Shown piece by piece: positions 16,713 to 25,625 of a DNA stretch of 64,000 nt. Below the pieces are notes generated by a model. That model saw nothing but the letters and a program-made list of their open reading frames with translations. It did no database searches and was not told where the DNA came from. The stretch is from Salinivirgaceae bacterium (GTDB taxonomy: Bacteria; Bacteroidota; Bacteroidia; Bacteroidales; SZUA-534), in the NCBI GenBank assembly GCA_017474765.1, contig JAFVGW010000034.1, positions 148,502 through 212,501 on the forward strand. The letters are read 5' to 3'. The translations under genes and the position numbers were made by a program. The first letter of the stretch is position 1. The number at the start of each line of letters is the position of its first letter.

Positions 16713-18920
16713 ATGATTGCAGCCTTAGTTCTCGTATCCATTTATGCCGTACTGGCCACAATAGCTGGAATTCTAATATTTAAGCATCCGTCTGCCAGCC
16801 AATCAACAGAATTGGATTATAAAAACTTGATTCAGAAAAAAACCTGCGCTCTCTATTTCGATGTGAATGGCTTTTTGCGTTCCGATATTGACTCTTCAAA
16901 CAACGACCACGCCATAAAAGGATTGCACAAGAACCAAAATATAAAAGATTACAATGGCCGGATAAAGGATTTAGGCAACTATTTCAACATGTGCATAAAA
17001 TACAAACGCACAATCACTTACAAATCCGAAGAAATCAAAAGTGGTAACATTGTAAAACGTACCGACCTGATTTTCTCGCCATTCATTGTCTACGGTGAGA
17101 TGAAGGGTGTTTCAATCATATCGCAGATTATGTACTCAAGCAGCCGTGAGGCCGACCTGATTGCAAAAGCCCGGAAACTGACGGAAAAAAACGTTGTGGC
17201 GCAAACCCAGATTGACAAACTTGACGCCGAGCGCATTGAGTTGGAAACTGCATTCAAAAAATCGAGCCAGCACCACATCAAACTGCAAAAGGCTCTGTAT
17301 CGTATTGAAATACAAAAGCAGGAACTGGAGAAAGCCCTCAGTATAATCAACACTCAAAAGGAGGATTTGGAGCGGATGAACTCAGAAATCACCCGCAACA
17401 ACCACATGAAAGACGTGTTCCTGGCCAACACCAGCCATGAAATCCGCACACCGCTCAACGCCATCATCGGATTCACAAACCTGCTGCTGAAAATGGAGCC
17501 CGACGAGAAACAACTCAAGTATCTAGAAAACATCAAAAATGCAGGCAACAACCTATTATTCATCATCAACGACATTCTGGATCTGTCGAAGATTGAGGCT
17601 GGCAAAATCGAACTCGAGAAAATTCGGTTCGATATCCGCGATCTGGTTGACAAATGTGTGAACACCGTGTCTGTGAAACGCGACAACAAAGAAATCACAA
17701 TTAACATCGACATTGCCGACGACGTTCCTGAATTTGTCACTGGCGACCCGCACCGCATAAACCAGATTCTGACCAATTTGCTCTACAACTCTGTGAAATT
17801 CACAAACGCCGACTGCAGAATCAACTTATCAATCAGCACGATAAGCTACGATAACGGGCGAATCAACCTTGCTTTCTCTGTAACCGATAACGGCATCGGT
17901 ATTCCGAAAGAAAAACTGTCGGACATATTTATGAGTTTCACCCAAGCCAACGAGGATACCACACGCAAATACGGAGGAACGGGGTTAGGACTGTCAATAA
18001 CCAAGCAACTGGTGGAGATGTACGGCGGCAAAATTGAAGTGGAGAGCGAGCTGAACCATGGTGCGACATTCAAATTCAATTTGATTCTGGGTGAGGCCGA
18101 CGAAAAACCCGACACCAAACAACCTATCGGCAGCAGTGAGCTTTCGACTGACGCACCGCTGCACATTCTGCTTGTGGAGGACAATTCCATCAACCAGCAA
18201 CTCGCCATCGACACCCTGAAATCGTGGAATAAGAATGCCATAATTGACATTGCCGACAACGGACAGATTGCCGTTGATAAGGTTGTGAGCACACTCTATG
18301 ACGTGGTGCTGATGGACATTCAAATGCCTGTGATGGACGGCAATTCAGCCACTGAGGCCATCCGCCACATTGATTCAGCCAACGGCAAAGTGCCCATCAT
18401 TGCAATGACCGCTCACGCTCTTGAAGAAGAACGAAACCGCTGCCTGAACAACGGCATGAATGACTACATTGCCAAACCATTCGATCCCGATGAATTGTTC
18501 GCGAAAATCAGCAAATACGCAGGCCTAAAAACCGACCATCTGAAAAAAAACATCACCAGAAACACCGCAGGAAAGAGCGATGACGATAGTTTCGACATCA
18601 GTCCACTCATCGACGTCTGCTCTGATGACTACAACGAGGTGATGAACGTCATCAATGTGTATGCCAACTATGTTCCCGCCGACATCAAAGAACTAAGCAA
18701 AGCAATTGCAAGCAGCAACGCCGAGCAGATACGCATGAAACTGCACTCGCTCAAAACCGCATTCAGTTATATGAGCATTTCTGCAGCCGACGAACTGACG
18801 AAAGCCATCAGCGACAGCCTTGAGCGTGGTCAAGACTGCGGGAAACTCATTGAGGAACTGGCTGCAGCATGGAACAGCACCCTGCCAAAAATTCAAGAAC
18901 ATGTGAAACGATTACTGTAA
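16713..18920 (+). CDS. Hybrid histidine kinase with receiver and Hpt domains
   Basis: A 735-residue membrane-anchored phosphorelay protein. One N-terminal membrane helix (MIAALVLVSIYAVLATIAGILIF in two parts) leads to a short PAS-like or unknown domain, a long coiled coil (about 150-230), HisKA with the phospho-acceptor His242 in NTSHEIRTPLNAI, HATPase with DNGIGIPKEKL and GTGLGLSI, a receiver with Asp535 in VLMDIQMPVMDG, and an Hpt domain with His678 in MKLHSLKTAF. It thus holds a full relay but no DNA-binding output, so a separate response regulator must exist elsewhere. There is no periplasmic sensor domain of note. The stimulus is unknown. It stands alone, convergent with dnaX. Confidence 0.92.
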   Translation: MIAALVLVSIYAVLATIAGILIFKHPSASQSTELDYKNLIQKKTCALYFDVNGFLRSDIDSSNNDHAIKGLHKNQNIKDYNGRIKDLGNYFNMCIKYKRTITYKSEEIKSGNIVKRTDLIFSPFIVYGEMKGVSIISQIMYSSSREADLIAKARKLTEKNVVAQTQIDKLDAERIELETAFKKSSQHHIKLQKALYRIEIQKQELEKALSIINTQKEDLERMNSEITRNNHMKDVFLANTSHEIRTPLNAIIGFTNLLLKMEPDEKQLKYLENIKNAGNNLLFIINDILDLSKIEAGKIELEKIRFDIRDLVDKCVNTVSVKRDNKEITINIDIADDVPEFVTGDPHRINQILTNLLYNSVKFTNADCRINLSISTISYDNGRINLAFSVTDNGIGIPKEKLSDIFMSFTQANEDTTRKYGGTGLGLSITKQLVEMYGGKIEVESELNHGATFKFNLILGEADEKPDTKQPIGSSELSTDAPLHILLVEDNSINQQLAIDTLKSWNKNAIIDIADNGQIAVDKVVSTLYDVVLMDIQMPVMDGNSATEAIRHIDSANGKVPIIAMTAHALEEERNRCLNNGMNDYIAKPFDPDELFAKISKYAGLKTDHLKKNITRNTAGKSDDDSFDISPLIDVCSDDYNEVMNVINVYANYVPADIKELSKAIASSNAEQIRMKLHSLKTAFSYMSISAADELTKAISDSLERGQDCGKLIEELAAAWNSTLPKIQEHVKRLL

Positions 18921-19002
18921 TCTAAAAAACAGTTCTCCATTATTGTCTCTGGTTTTGGAACGAAACTTCACATGCCATAGTTTCAAAATTCCAAGAGCGC
19001 TT

Positions 19003-20687
19003 TTAATCTGTCTCCAAATCAAAAATATCGCGAAGAATCTGAAGATTCGGGTTCTTTTCCAACATATAGACATATTTCTCTTTCGATGTATAGGGCATTC
19101 CTGATTTCTCGGCTTCCACCTCCCCGTCGACATCGAAACGCAGATTGATATTTGCATTATGCAGATTTGCCCGCAGATACCCCTCAAGGGCATTGCGAAC
19201 ATTTTTATATAGGTATTCCTTCACAGTCTGACTACCGACCGATAAACGGAACAACAATCCATCATCGGTTTTTTGAGGTATCTGACTGAGGAGAAGACTG
19301 CTAAGTCGCGGACGTTGCTTTGCCTCTGTTTTGGCATAATCTTTCCATGCCTGGTCGAACTGGGCCTGCGTAAACTCTTCATTTTCCTCTTTAATCGAAG
19401 CATCGCCTGCACTTGCTTCGGCAACACTTTCAAATGATATTGTCTGCGGGTATTCTTTGTAAACCGGTGTGACTTTCACCGGCTTTGGATTGGTTATTAT
19501 TGATGCTATGCCCGTTGGTGCGGAAGATGCCTGCGCTGGAGCGGCAACAGTCTTTAGCGACTTACCTTTACGTTTTAATTCTCGTTTTTTTTTTCAGTCT
19601 CGAGGTCGCACAACCTCATCAGGGCGAATTCCACCGCCAAACGTTTGTTCTGGCTTGCGCGATATCCCGACTCTGCTTCGTTAAGTACTCTTAGCGCCTC
19701 AAAAACAAACCACGGCTCGCACTTTTTAGACTGTTCCAGATAGCGTGTACGGATTCCCGCACCCACGTCGAGCAGACTGACAGTTTTGTCGTTCGATGCC
19801 ACAAGCAAGTCGCGGAAATGGTTGCTCAAACCAGCCAGAAAATGCTGACCTTCAAAGCCTTTGTTGATAATTTCATCGTAGATAGTCAGGCTTGTGGCCA
19901 CATCTTTTGTCAAGAAAGCATCCACAAGGCGGAAGAAATAGTCGTAGTCCAGCACATTTAGGTTGGCCACAGCTTTTTCGTAGGTGATTTCGTTGCCCGA
20001 GAAACTGACAATCTGGTCAAAAATCGAAAGAGCGTCACGCATGGCGCCATCGGCTTTTTGTGCTATTACAGTCAAGGCATCAGGATCAGCTTTTATGCCC
20101 TCTTTTTCTGCCACGCGGGCAAGTTGTGCAGCCGCATCTTCAACGGTTATGCGGTTGAAATTATACACCTGGCAGCGCGACAGGATTGTCGGCAGAACTT
20201 TGTGTTTTTCGGTGGTTGCCAAAATGAAAATGGCATGATGCGGCGGTTCCTCAAGCGTCTTCAGAAACGCATTGAAAGCGGCCTGCGAGAGCATGTGCAC
20301 CTCATCGATGATGTAAACGCTGTAGTGCCCAATTTGCGGCGGTATGCGAACTTGGTCAATCAGGTTGCGGATGTCCTCAACAGAGTTGTTCGATGCCGCG
20401 TCGAGTTCATGAATATTATATGAGCGGTCCTCGATAAACGCCTTGAACGACTCGCATTCATTGCACGGCTCCATATCGGCAGTTGGGTTCAAACAGTTGA
20501 TTGTTTTTGCAAAGATGCGCGCACAAGTTGTCTTACCCACACCGCGCGGCCCACAAAACAGATAAGCCTGCGCCAAATGCTTGTTCACAATGGCATTTTT
20601 TAATGTCGTTGTGATTGACGACTGCCCAACCACACTCTCAAATGTTATTGGGCGGTACTTACGCGCCGATACGATGAACTCTCCCAT
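19003..20687 (-). CDS. dnaX: DNA polymerase III tau-like subunit, full length via a -1 frame change at an A10 run
   Basis: Full-length reading of dnaX, about 561 residues, made by a shift of -1 at the ten A residues at 19585-19594. After the shift the frame reads KRELKRKGKSLKTVAAPAQ and stays open to a C-terminal domain ending NLQILRDIFDLETD, like the C-terminal part of other Bacteroidota DnaX proteins. The joined reading has no stop codon and the domain order is intact, which argues against two separate genes. The shift may be programmed (ribosomal or transcriptional slippage, as known for dnaX in E. coli and Thermus) or a sequencing or assembly error in the homopolymer. The C-terminal piece alone (19003-19479) has only a GTG start. 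Confidence 0.7.
19575..20687 (-). CDS. dnaX: DNA polymerase III clamp-loader ATPase DnaX, zero-frame (gamma-like) product
   Basis: The clamp-loader ATPase of the replisome. The zero-frame product is 370 residues. Walker A is GPRGVGKTT at 46-54, the zinc cysteines are in CLNPTADMEPCNECESF, Walker B is YIIDEVHML, and the sensor region reads ILATTEKHKVLPTILSRC. It ends LETEKKNEN at a TAA directly after an A10 run, at the boundary where the C-terminal tau-type extension would begin, so it equals a gamma subunit. The ATG at 20687 (MGEFIVSARKYRP) is chosen because an upstream TTG at 20708 overlaps the -7 box. It is convergent with the histidine kinase. Confidence 0.93.
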   Translation of the reverse strand: MGEFIVSARKYRPITFESVVGQSSITTTLKNAIVNKHLAQAYLFCGPRGVGKTTCARIFAKTINCLNPTADMEPCNECESFKAFIEDRSYNIHELDAASNNSVEDIRNLIDQVRIPPQIGHYSVYIIDEVHMLSQAAFNAFLKTLEEPPHHAIFILATTEKHKVLPTILSRCQVYNFNRITVEDAAAQLARVAEKEGIKADPDALTVIAQKADGAMRDALSIFDQIVSFSGNEITYEKAVANLNVLDYDYFFRLVDAFLTKDVATSLTIYDEIINKGFEGQHFLAGLSNHFRDLLVASNDKTVSLLDVGAGIRTRYLEQSKKCEPWFVFEALRVLNEAESGYRASQNKRLAVEFALMRLCDLETEKKNEN

Positions 20688-20705
20688 ACTTTTTTGTTCG
20701 GTTGG

Positions 20706-20713
20706 CAAATATA
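20706..20713 (-). promoter_or_regulatory. -7 element of dnaX
   Basis: TATATTTG on the minus strand, 18 nt before the ATG at 20687. The -33 region is weak. This position rules out the upstream TTG start. Confidence 0.6.
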
Positions 20714-20837
20714 TTAAAACATAAATATTACCCGCAGGGAAGTTTTCAACAACATGACATTATTCCATCGAACAAAAAAAATCTTCGTTGACAGATAGCA
20801 ATTTACACTATTCACGCATAAATGTTGAACGATTTCA

Positions 20838-20868
20838 GTTGTAAAAAACGAAACCAATGCTAACTTTG
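20838..20868 (+). promoter_or_regulatory. Promoter of the coiled-coil/zapA transcript
   Basis: GTTG at 20838-20841, 19 bases, TAACTTTG at 20861-20868; the first ATG lies 17 nt downstream. Confidence 0.85.
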
Positions 20869-20885
20869 TAGGAAATTTTTGTCAA

Positions 20886-21176
20886 ATGGAGACTGAACAA
20901 CTTATCGACTCATTTAAAAGCAAATTCGCGGCGCTTGTTGAGAAATACAACGGGCTGAAGGCCGAGAATGCGCGTCTGGCCGGTGAGAATGCCGAACTTC
21001 GGCAGAAATTGGAAGAGAAAGATAAAGAATTGGATAACAATAAGAAAGAACAAAATACACAACAATTGGCAAATACATTTTTGGCAGCAAGCGGCAACGA
21101 CCCGCAAGAGGCCAAAAACAAGATAAATAAAATAGTGCGGGAAATTGACAATTGCATCGCCCTATTGAACCGATAA
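20886..21176 (+). CDS. Small coiled-coil protein preceding zapA
   Basis: A 96-residue cytosolic protein. Residues 1-60 form a coiled coil (LKAENARLAGENAELRQKLE), then a linker and a C-terminal helical motif NKINKIVREIDNCIALLNR. A protein of this shape commonly precedes zapA in Bacteroidales; by position and build it may act like ZapB at the division ring, but that is inference from context. It starts 17 nt after a consensus promoter and is 15 bp before zapA. Confidence 0.8.
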   Translation: METEQLIDSFKSKFAALVEKYNGLKAENARLAGENAELRQKLEEKDKELDNNKKEQNTQQLANTFLAASGNDPQEAKNKINKIVREIDNCIALLNR

Positions 21177-21191
21177 AAGATTGATTTTAAA

Positions 21192-21479
21192 ATGGATGGC
21201 GAATTTACTATAAACGTTGGCATTTGTGACAGGAATTATCCTATCAGAATCAATCGCAACGATGAGGAGAAAATAAGGAAGGCTGCAAAAAAGATAAACG
21301 ATACAATTGCCCAATACAGGCAAGTGTATAACAGTAAAGACGGTCAGGATTTTCTTGCGATGGTGGCGCTTCAGTTCGCAACGCGAGTTGTGGAGAGTGA
21401 GGAGCACTTCGAAGTCCAGCCGGTTATTGAAGAATTAGGCAAACTCGACAGCCAACTGTCGGAATTGCTAAATGATTGA
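21192..21479 (+). CDS. zapA: Cell division protein ZapA
   Basis: ZapA binds and bundles FtsZ filaments at midcell. The 95-residue length and the N-terminal beta motif FTINVGICDRNYPIRI followed by EEKIRKAAKKINDTIAQYR match the family; the C-terminal helix that forms the tetramer follows (QDFLAMVALQFATRVVE). It is co-transcribed with the coiled-coil gene 15 bp upstream, and a probable 6S RNA gene lies directly downstream, the same order as zapA-ssrS in E. coli. Confidence 0.93.
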   Translation: MDGEFTINVGICDRNYPIRINRNDEEKIRKAAKKINDTIAQYRQVYNSKDGQDFLAMVALQFATRVVESEEHFEVQPVIEELGKLDSQLSELLND

Positions 21480-21518
21480 TAACAAGACGTTCTTTAACAT
21501 ATAAAAACCGAAATTTAT

Positions 21519-21710
21519 ACCCGCACCGGTTTGGAATAGTTTGGGAAACTCAACACTAAAATCTTAGGGGTTGCGTTTATTTCTGCGTAAGACAGGCCTC
21601 AACGCCGCAAGGCGTAACCATTTGGTTCAGTGGAAGTAAGAAACAGTCGCCGCGATCCCGCCTATATCATTATAGGAGTTTTCACAAAGACATTCCGGTG
21701 CGGTTTTTTT
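21519..21710 (+). ncRNA. ssrS: Probable 6S RNA
   Basis: The gap between zapA and rny is not coding but is highly structured. CCGCACCGG at 21521-21529 pairs with CCGGTGCGG at 21695-21703, and the 3' strand is followed by seven T, so the closing stem doubles as terminator. Internal hairpins include ACGCC-GCAA-GGCGT (21602-21615) and CCTATA-TCAT-TATAGG (21661-21676). A long rod of about 190 nt with a central open region, next to zapA, fits 6S RNA, which binds the housekeeping RNA polymerase in stationary phase. The Bacteroidales-1 RNA motif has been proposed to be the 6S RNA of this order. No clear promoter was found. Confidence 0.7.
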
Positions 21711-21731
21711 ATTATATAACACAATAAATAT

Positions 21732-23270
21732 ATGGACAAAACATTATTGGTAGTTGCAATCGTGGCAGCAATAGCGGGAGGTTTGATAACCTTCATAGTG
21801 CTGAAGGTTGCATTGAAGAAAAAAACAAAACAGCTGGTGCAAGATGCTGAGGCTGAGGCAGAAATGATAAAGAAAGAGAAGGCATTGCAGGCTAAGGAGA
21901 AGTTTCTGCAACTGAAGGCTGAGCACGAGAAGGTGATTAACGAGCGCAACAGCAAACTGGCTGCCGCCGAAAACAAACTTAAACAAAAGGAAGCCGGCAT
22001 CAATCATCAGATTGAGGAGTACAACCGTAAGAAAAACGAGGTTGACGCCGTCAAGGAAAAACTGAACTCTCAACTCGAAATTGTTGAAAGAAAGAACGAA
22101 GAACTCGAAAAACTTCACAAACAGCAAGTTGACCAGCTGGAATCGATTTCGGGACTTTCGGTTGAGGACGCTAAGGCTCAACTGATGGATTCGCTCAAGG
22201 CTGAGGCACGCACGCAGGCAATGTCGGAAATCAATGAGATTATGGACGAGGCCCGTTTGTCGGCCAACAAAGAGGCTAAACGCATTATTCTGCAAACCAT
22301 TCAGCGCGTTGCTTCGGAGCAGGCCATCGAGAATTCGGTTACCGTCTTCCATATCGAGAACGACGACATAAAAGGCCGCATCATTGGTCGTGAGGGCCGT
22401 AACATCCGCGCTTTGGAGGCTGCAACCGGTGTCGAGATTATTGTTGATGACACGCCGGAGGCCATCATTCTTTCGGCTTTCGACCCGGTTCGCCGCGAGG
22501 TTGCCCGTCTGGCTCTGCATCAGTTAGTTACCGACGGCCGCATTCACCCGGCACGCATCGAGGAGATTGTTGCCAAAACGCAGAAAATGGTTGAGGAAGA
22601 GATGATTGAGACCGGTAAACGCACAGCCATCGACCTTGGCATTCACGGTCTGCACCCCGAACTTATCCGACTCATCGGTAAAATGAAATACCGCTCATCG
22701 TACGGTCAGAACCTGCTTCAGCACTCGCGCGAGGTGGCCAATCTGGCAGCCATTATGGCTTCGGAACTCGGACTGAACGCAAAGGCCGCCAAACGAGCCG
22801 GCTTGCTTCACGATATCGGCAAAGTGCCTGACGACGAGCCGGAGTTGCCGCACGCAATTCTGGGTATGAACCTTGCTGAAAAATACAAGGAGAAACCCGA
22901 TATCTGCAACGCCATTGGTGCCCACCACGATGAGGTGGAGATGTCGACGCTGATTGCCCCGATTGTTCAGATTTGCGACGCTATTTCGGGTGCACGCCCT
23001 GGCGCACGCCGCGAGGTCGTGGAGTCGTACATCAAGCGTCTGAAGGAACTCGAGGATTTGGCGCTTTCGTACCCTGGCGTACTCAAGACCTACGCAATTC
23101 AGGCGGGCCGCGAACTGCGCGTGATTGTGGGCAGCGAAAAGGTGAGCGATGCCGAGGCTGAGTCACTCTCGTTCGACATTGCTAAGAAGATTCAGGACGA
23201 GATGACCTATCCGGGACAGATTCGCATCACAGTCATCCGCGAGACCCGCGCCGTAAGTTACGCGAAGTAG
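21732..23270 (+). CDS. rny: Ribonuclease Y
   Basis: A membrane-anchored endoribonuclease that starts mRNA decay. The 512 residues show an N-terminal membrane helix ([20 protein letters not shown]), a long coiled coil to about residue 190, a KH RNA-binding domain with [15 protein letters not shown], and an HD domain with [11 protein letters not shown] and GAHHDEVEM that supplies the metal site. The C-terminal part [21 protein letters not shown] (here split by natural motifs) is typical. The ATG at 21732 lies 28 bp after the end of the 6S gene. A hairpin follows at 23357-23378. Confidence 0.96.
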   Translation: MDKTLLVVAIVAAIAGGLITFIVLKVALKKKTKQLVQDAEAEAEMIKKEKALQAKEKFLQLKAEHEKVINERNSKLAAAENKLKQKEAGINHQIEEYNRKKNEVDAVKEKLNSQLEIVERKNEELEKLHKQQVDQLESISGLSVEDAKAQLMDSLKAEARTQAMSEINEIMDEARLSANKEAKRIILQTIQRVASEQAIENSVTVFHIENDDIKGRIIGREGRNIRALEAATGVEIIVDDTPEAIILSAFDPVRREVARLALHQLVTDGRIHPARIEEIVAKTQKMVEEEMIETGKRTAIDLGIHGLHPELIRLIGKMKYRSSYGQNLLQHSREVANLAAIMASELGLNAKAAKRAGLLHDIGKVPDDEPELPHAILGMNLAEKYKEKPDICNAIGAHHDEVEMSTLIAPIVQICDAISGARPGARREVVESYIKRLKELEDLALSYPGVLKTYAIQAGRELRVIVGSEKVSDAEAESLSFDIAKKIQDEMTYPGQIRITVIRETRAVSYAK

Positions 23271-23293
23271 GCGAAAGTGTTATTTGAACGCAG

Positions 23294-23311
23294 TCCCGAT
23301 AGCTATCGGGA
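23294..23311. repeat. Perfect 18-nt palindrome
   Basis: TCCCGATAGCTATCGGGA, followed by AACACAGATTTAACTG. It lies 24 bp after rny and belongs to a different type from the GTCCCTAC-ending elements. No function is visible. Confidence 0.8.
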
Positions 23312-23356
23312 ACACAGATTTAACTGATTTTCGCAGATTTTTAATTGCTATAAGCT

Positions 23357-23378
23357 AGAGCCGATTAAAGTCGGCTCT
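23357..23378 (+). terminator. Hairpin after rny
   Basis: AGAGCCGA pairs with TCGGCTCT around a 6-nt loop. The T tract is short and displaced (TGGCTTTT), so termination is likely but weaker than at other sites. Confidence 0.5.
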
Positions 23379-23440
23379 TGGCTTTTAAAATAAATTCAAC
23401 AGCGAAGCGTTAACTTGTTAAACATTAAACCTTTACAGAA

Positions 23441-24571
23441 ATGGAACCGTTACAAATGGTCGATTTAAAGAGTCAGTACCAGCGGATTAAGCCGCAGATT
23501 GACAGCGCGATACAAGGCGTGATAGACAGTTGCCAATTTGTGAAAGGTGCTGAGGTTAAGGCATTTGAGCAGGAATTGGCGCAGTATCTGAACGTGAAGC
23601 ACGTTGTTGCTTGTGGCAATGGCACCGACGCTCTGCAAGTGGCGCTTATGGCTCTCGACCTGAAGCCAGGCGACGAGGTGATAACCACCGATTTTACGTT
23701 TATTGCAACCGTTGAGGTGATTGCTCTGCTTGGACTCAAACCGGTTTTGGTTGATGTCGATAGAGAGACTTTTAATATTGATATACAGGAAATTGAGAAA
23801 GCTGTCACACCGCGCACAAAAGCCATTGTGCCGGTTCATCTTTTCGGGCAGTGCGCCAATATGGAGGCGATTATGGAAATAGCCGCCAAACACAATCTGT
23901 ATGTGGTTGAGGACACTGCGCAGGCTCTTGGCGCAGAATACCGCTTTAGCAACGGCTCGACAAAAAAGGCGGGAACCATTGGCAACATTGGCTGCACATC
24001 GTTTTTCCCGTCGAAAAACCTTGGCTGCTACGGCGATGGCGGTGCGCTCTTTACTAATGATGACGCGCTTGCCGAGCAAATCCGCAGCCTGACCAACCAC
24101 GGAATGAAGGTGCGCTACCATCACGACCAGATTGGCGTCAACTCGCGTCTGGACACCGTTCAGGCCGCCATTCTGCGCGTGAAACTTCCGCACCTTGACG
24201 AGTATAATCTGGCACGACGCACCGCTGCGGAGAAATATAATGTCGCATTGTCGGAAATATCTGATATTGAAACACCTGCAACGGCAACATTCACCAATCA
24301 CATTTTCCATCAGTACACGCTGAAAGTGAAAAACGGCCGCCGCGACGCACTGAAACGCCACCTTGACGAGCTGGGCATTCCGAATATGGTTTATTACCCG
24401 ATTCCATTGCACCAGCAAAAAGCATTTGCACCGTATATGGCTGAGAACAAATATTTTCCAGTGTCGGAAGCAATATCGGGAGAGGTGCTTTCGTTACCAA
24501 TGCACACCGAACTTGACGACGAGCAGATTTCGCAGATAACGACGGCAGTGAAAAGTTTTTGGAAAAGCTGA
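23441..24571 (+). CDS. DegT/DnrJ/EryC1/StrS-family sugar aminotransferase
   Basis: A 376-residue PLP enzyme that puts an amino group on a nucleotide-linked keto sugar, for surface polysaccharide or lipopolysaccharide. Cofactor residues show in GNGTDALQVAL, VVEDTAQALGA and the Schiff-base lysine in FFPSKNLGCYGDGG. The C-terminal region NHIFHQYTLKVKNGRRDAL is typical. It resembles WlbC/WbpE-type enzymes acting on UDP-3-keto-GlcNAc derivatives, but the substrate is not certain. No other sugar genes adjoin; it is a single gene bounded by hairpins. Confidence 0.9.
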   Translation: MEPLQMVDLKSQYQRIKPQIDSAIQGVIDSCQFVKGAEVKAFEQELAQYLNVKHVVACGNGTDALQVALMALDLKPGDEVITTDFTFIATVEVIALLGLKPVLVDVDRETFNIDIQEIEKAVTPRTKAIVPVHLFGQCANMEAIMEIAAKHNLYVVEDTAQALGAEYRFSNGSTKKAGTIGNIGCTSFFPSKNLGCYGDGGALFTNDDALAEQIRSLTNHGMKVRYHHDQIGVNSRLDTVQAAILRVKLPHLDEYNLARRTAAEKYNVALSEISDIETPATATFTNHIFHQYTLKVKNGRRDALKRHLDELGIPNMVYYPIPLHQQKAFAPYMAENKYFPVSEAISGEVLSLPMHTELDDEQISQITTAVKSFWKS

Positions 24572-24641
24572 TTTAACCAATCCCGAATTTGTTCACGAAG
24601 AATAAAAACCAACTCAAAACATTGACATTCAAATTACCAAC

Positions 24642-24669
24642 AAAAAAGGCGTGTCACCACGCCTTTTTT
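24642..24669. terminator. Bidirectional terminator between the DegT and sigma factor genes
   Basis: AAAAAAGGCGTG pairs with CACGCCTTTTTT around a 4-nt loop. Both convergent genes can use it. Confidence 0.92.
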
Positions 24670-24691
24670 CATATATTGTTCATTACCAACA

Positions 24692-25273
24692 TTATTCGTC
24701 AGCAACAGTCACATTCATCATCTTGCGCAAATTGATGATTGCATAGCGCATCCGTCCCAAAGCCGTATTGATACTTACACCTGTAAGGTCAGCTATTTCT
24801 TTGAAACTCATATCGTAAACATATCGATATTTGACAATGGCGCACTGCTCCGGCGGCAATTTTTCAATCATCTGCTTCAAATCGGCATGCGACTGTTTGG
24901 CAAGGCATTTATCCTCGGCACTGTCATCGTAGATGCCGATAGTCTTGAAGATACTCTTCTCCTCGTCGTCACCAGAAACGGTTGGCAAATGCTTGTCGCG
25001 ACGATAGAAATCGATAATCAAGTTGTGGGCAATACGCATCACCCACGGACAAAAACGCCCGTCATCTTTATAACTGCCGCTATCGAGCGACCGGATTACC
25101 TTAATAAATGTATCCTGAAAAATATCTTCGGCGAGTTCGCGATCCTTCACCACCATCATGATGTAGGAAAACACGCGGTTCTTATATTTGTCAATCAAAA
25201 CTTCAAGACATTGAGTCTGTCCGTTCAAATACTGCCTAACTAACTCATAATCAGACTGACTATGTAGGTTCAT
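24692..25273 (-). CDS. ECF-type RNA polymerase sigma factor
   Basis: A 193-residue sigma-70 family factor of the extracytoplasmic-function class. Region 2 shows AEDIFQDTFIKVIRSL and WVMRIAHNLIIDFYRR (about residues 48-92); region 4 shows LPPEQCAIVKYRYVYDMSFKEI followed by the HTH DLTGVSINTALGRMRYAI. No anti-sigma gene is next to it, in contrast to most ECF systems. The leader is unusual: a full Shine-Dalgarno AAGGAGGT stands 4 nt before the ATG, and a five-codon reading frame with its own GGAGG lies further up, which suggests translational control. Confidence 0.92.
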   Translation of the reverse strand: MNLHSQSDYELVRQYLNGQTQCLEVLIDKYKNRVFSYIMMVVKDRELAEDIFQDTFIKVIRSLDSGSYKDDGRFCPWVMRIAHNLIIDFYRRDKHLPTVSGDDEEKSIFKTIGIYDDSAEDKCLAKQSHADLKQMIEKLPPEQCAIVKYRYVYDMSFKEIADLTGVSINTALGRMRYAIINLRKMMNVTVADE

Positions 25274-25277
25274 AACT

Positions 25278-25285
25278 ACCTCCTT
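25278..25285 (-). promoter_or_regulatory. Full-length Shine-Dalgarno sequence of the sigma factor gene
   Basis: AAGGAGGT on the minus strand, four bases before the ATG at 25273. Eight bases complementary to the 16S rRNA 3' end are rare in Bacteroidota, and none of the other genes checked in this window has one. Confidence 0.8.
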
Positions 25286-25303
25286 TTTTGTGTTTCGAAG
25301 TAA

Positions 25304-25321
25304 TTATTTATCGATAGGCAT
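25304..25321 (-). promoter_or_regulatory. Five-codon leader frame upstream of the sigma factor gene
   Basis: On the minus strand ATG-CCT-ATC-GAT-AAA-TAA (MPIDK) preceded by GGAGG two bases before the ATG. It lies in the untranslated leader between the -7 box at 25360-25367 and the sigma gene. It may couple or modulate translation; it may also be chance. Confidence 0.4.
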
Positions 25322-25359
25322 TTCCTCCAATTATTTATTCAACAATGTTTTTGACATGG

Positions 25360-25367
25360 CAAATATA
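25360..25367 (-). promoter_or_regulatory. -7 element of the sigma factor gene; note on the 25274-25683 gap
   Basis: TATATTTG on the minus strand, 86 nt before the ATG, giving a leader of about 80 nt. The 410-bp gap between this gene and hpt otherwise holds only the hpt promoter. An 80-residue frame at 25331-25573 overlaps this promoter and is not believed. Confidence 0.55.
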
Positions 25368-25625
25368 TGCAAAAAACAGTACGCGACGCTTTTTCCCAAT
25401 CTTTTTTGGATATAGTAGCGTCCTACAGTGGCAAATGGACAAAAAAAAACGCTGTAAGCAATTTTTTTATTGATAAGACTGTCTGATGAAATATAAAACT
25501 CCGCAAACAGCCTTTTTTTGCCGACAACTGCTTTCTTCGGAACAGACTCTATACGCAATACAATAACTTGCATATCAGCATATTACACCCATAACTAATG
25601 AAATCACGTAAAACGGACGGAACAA

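Noticed and set aside
19003..19479. A separate 158-codon gene after dnaX
   Set aside because: It has only a GTG start, its frame is open back to the A10 run of dnaX, and the content fits a DnaX C-terminal domain.
23465..24418. A 317-codon open frame antisense to the DegT aminotransferase
   Set aside because: Fully covered by an unambiguous gene on the other strand; no recognisable domain.
25331..25573. An 80-codon frame upstream of the sigma factor gene
   Set aside because: It overlaps the sigma factor promoter, has no usable start context and no family features.
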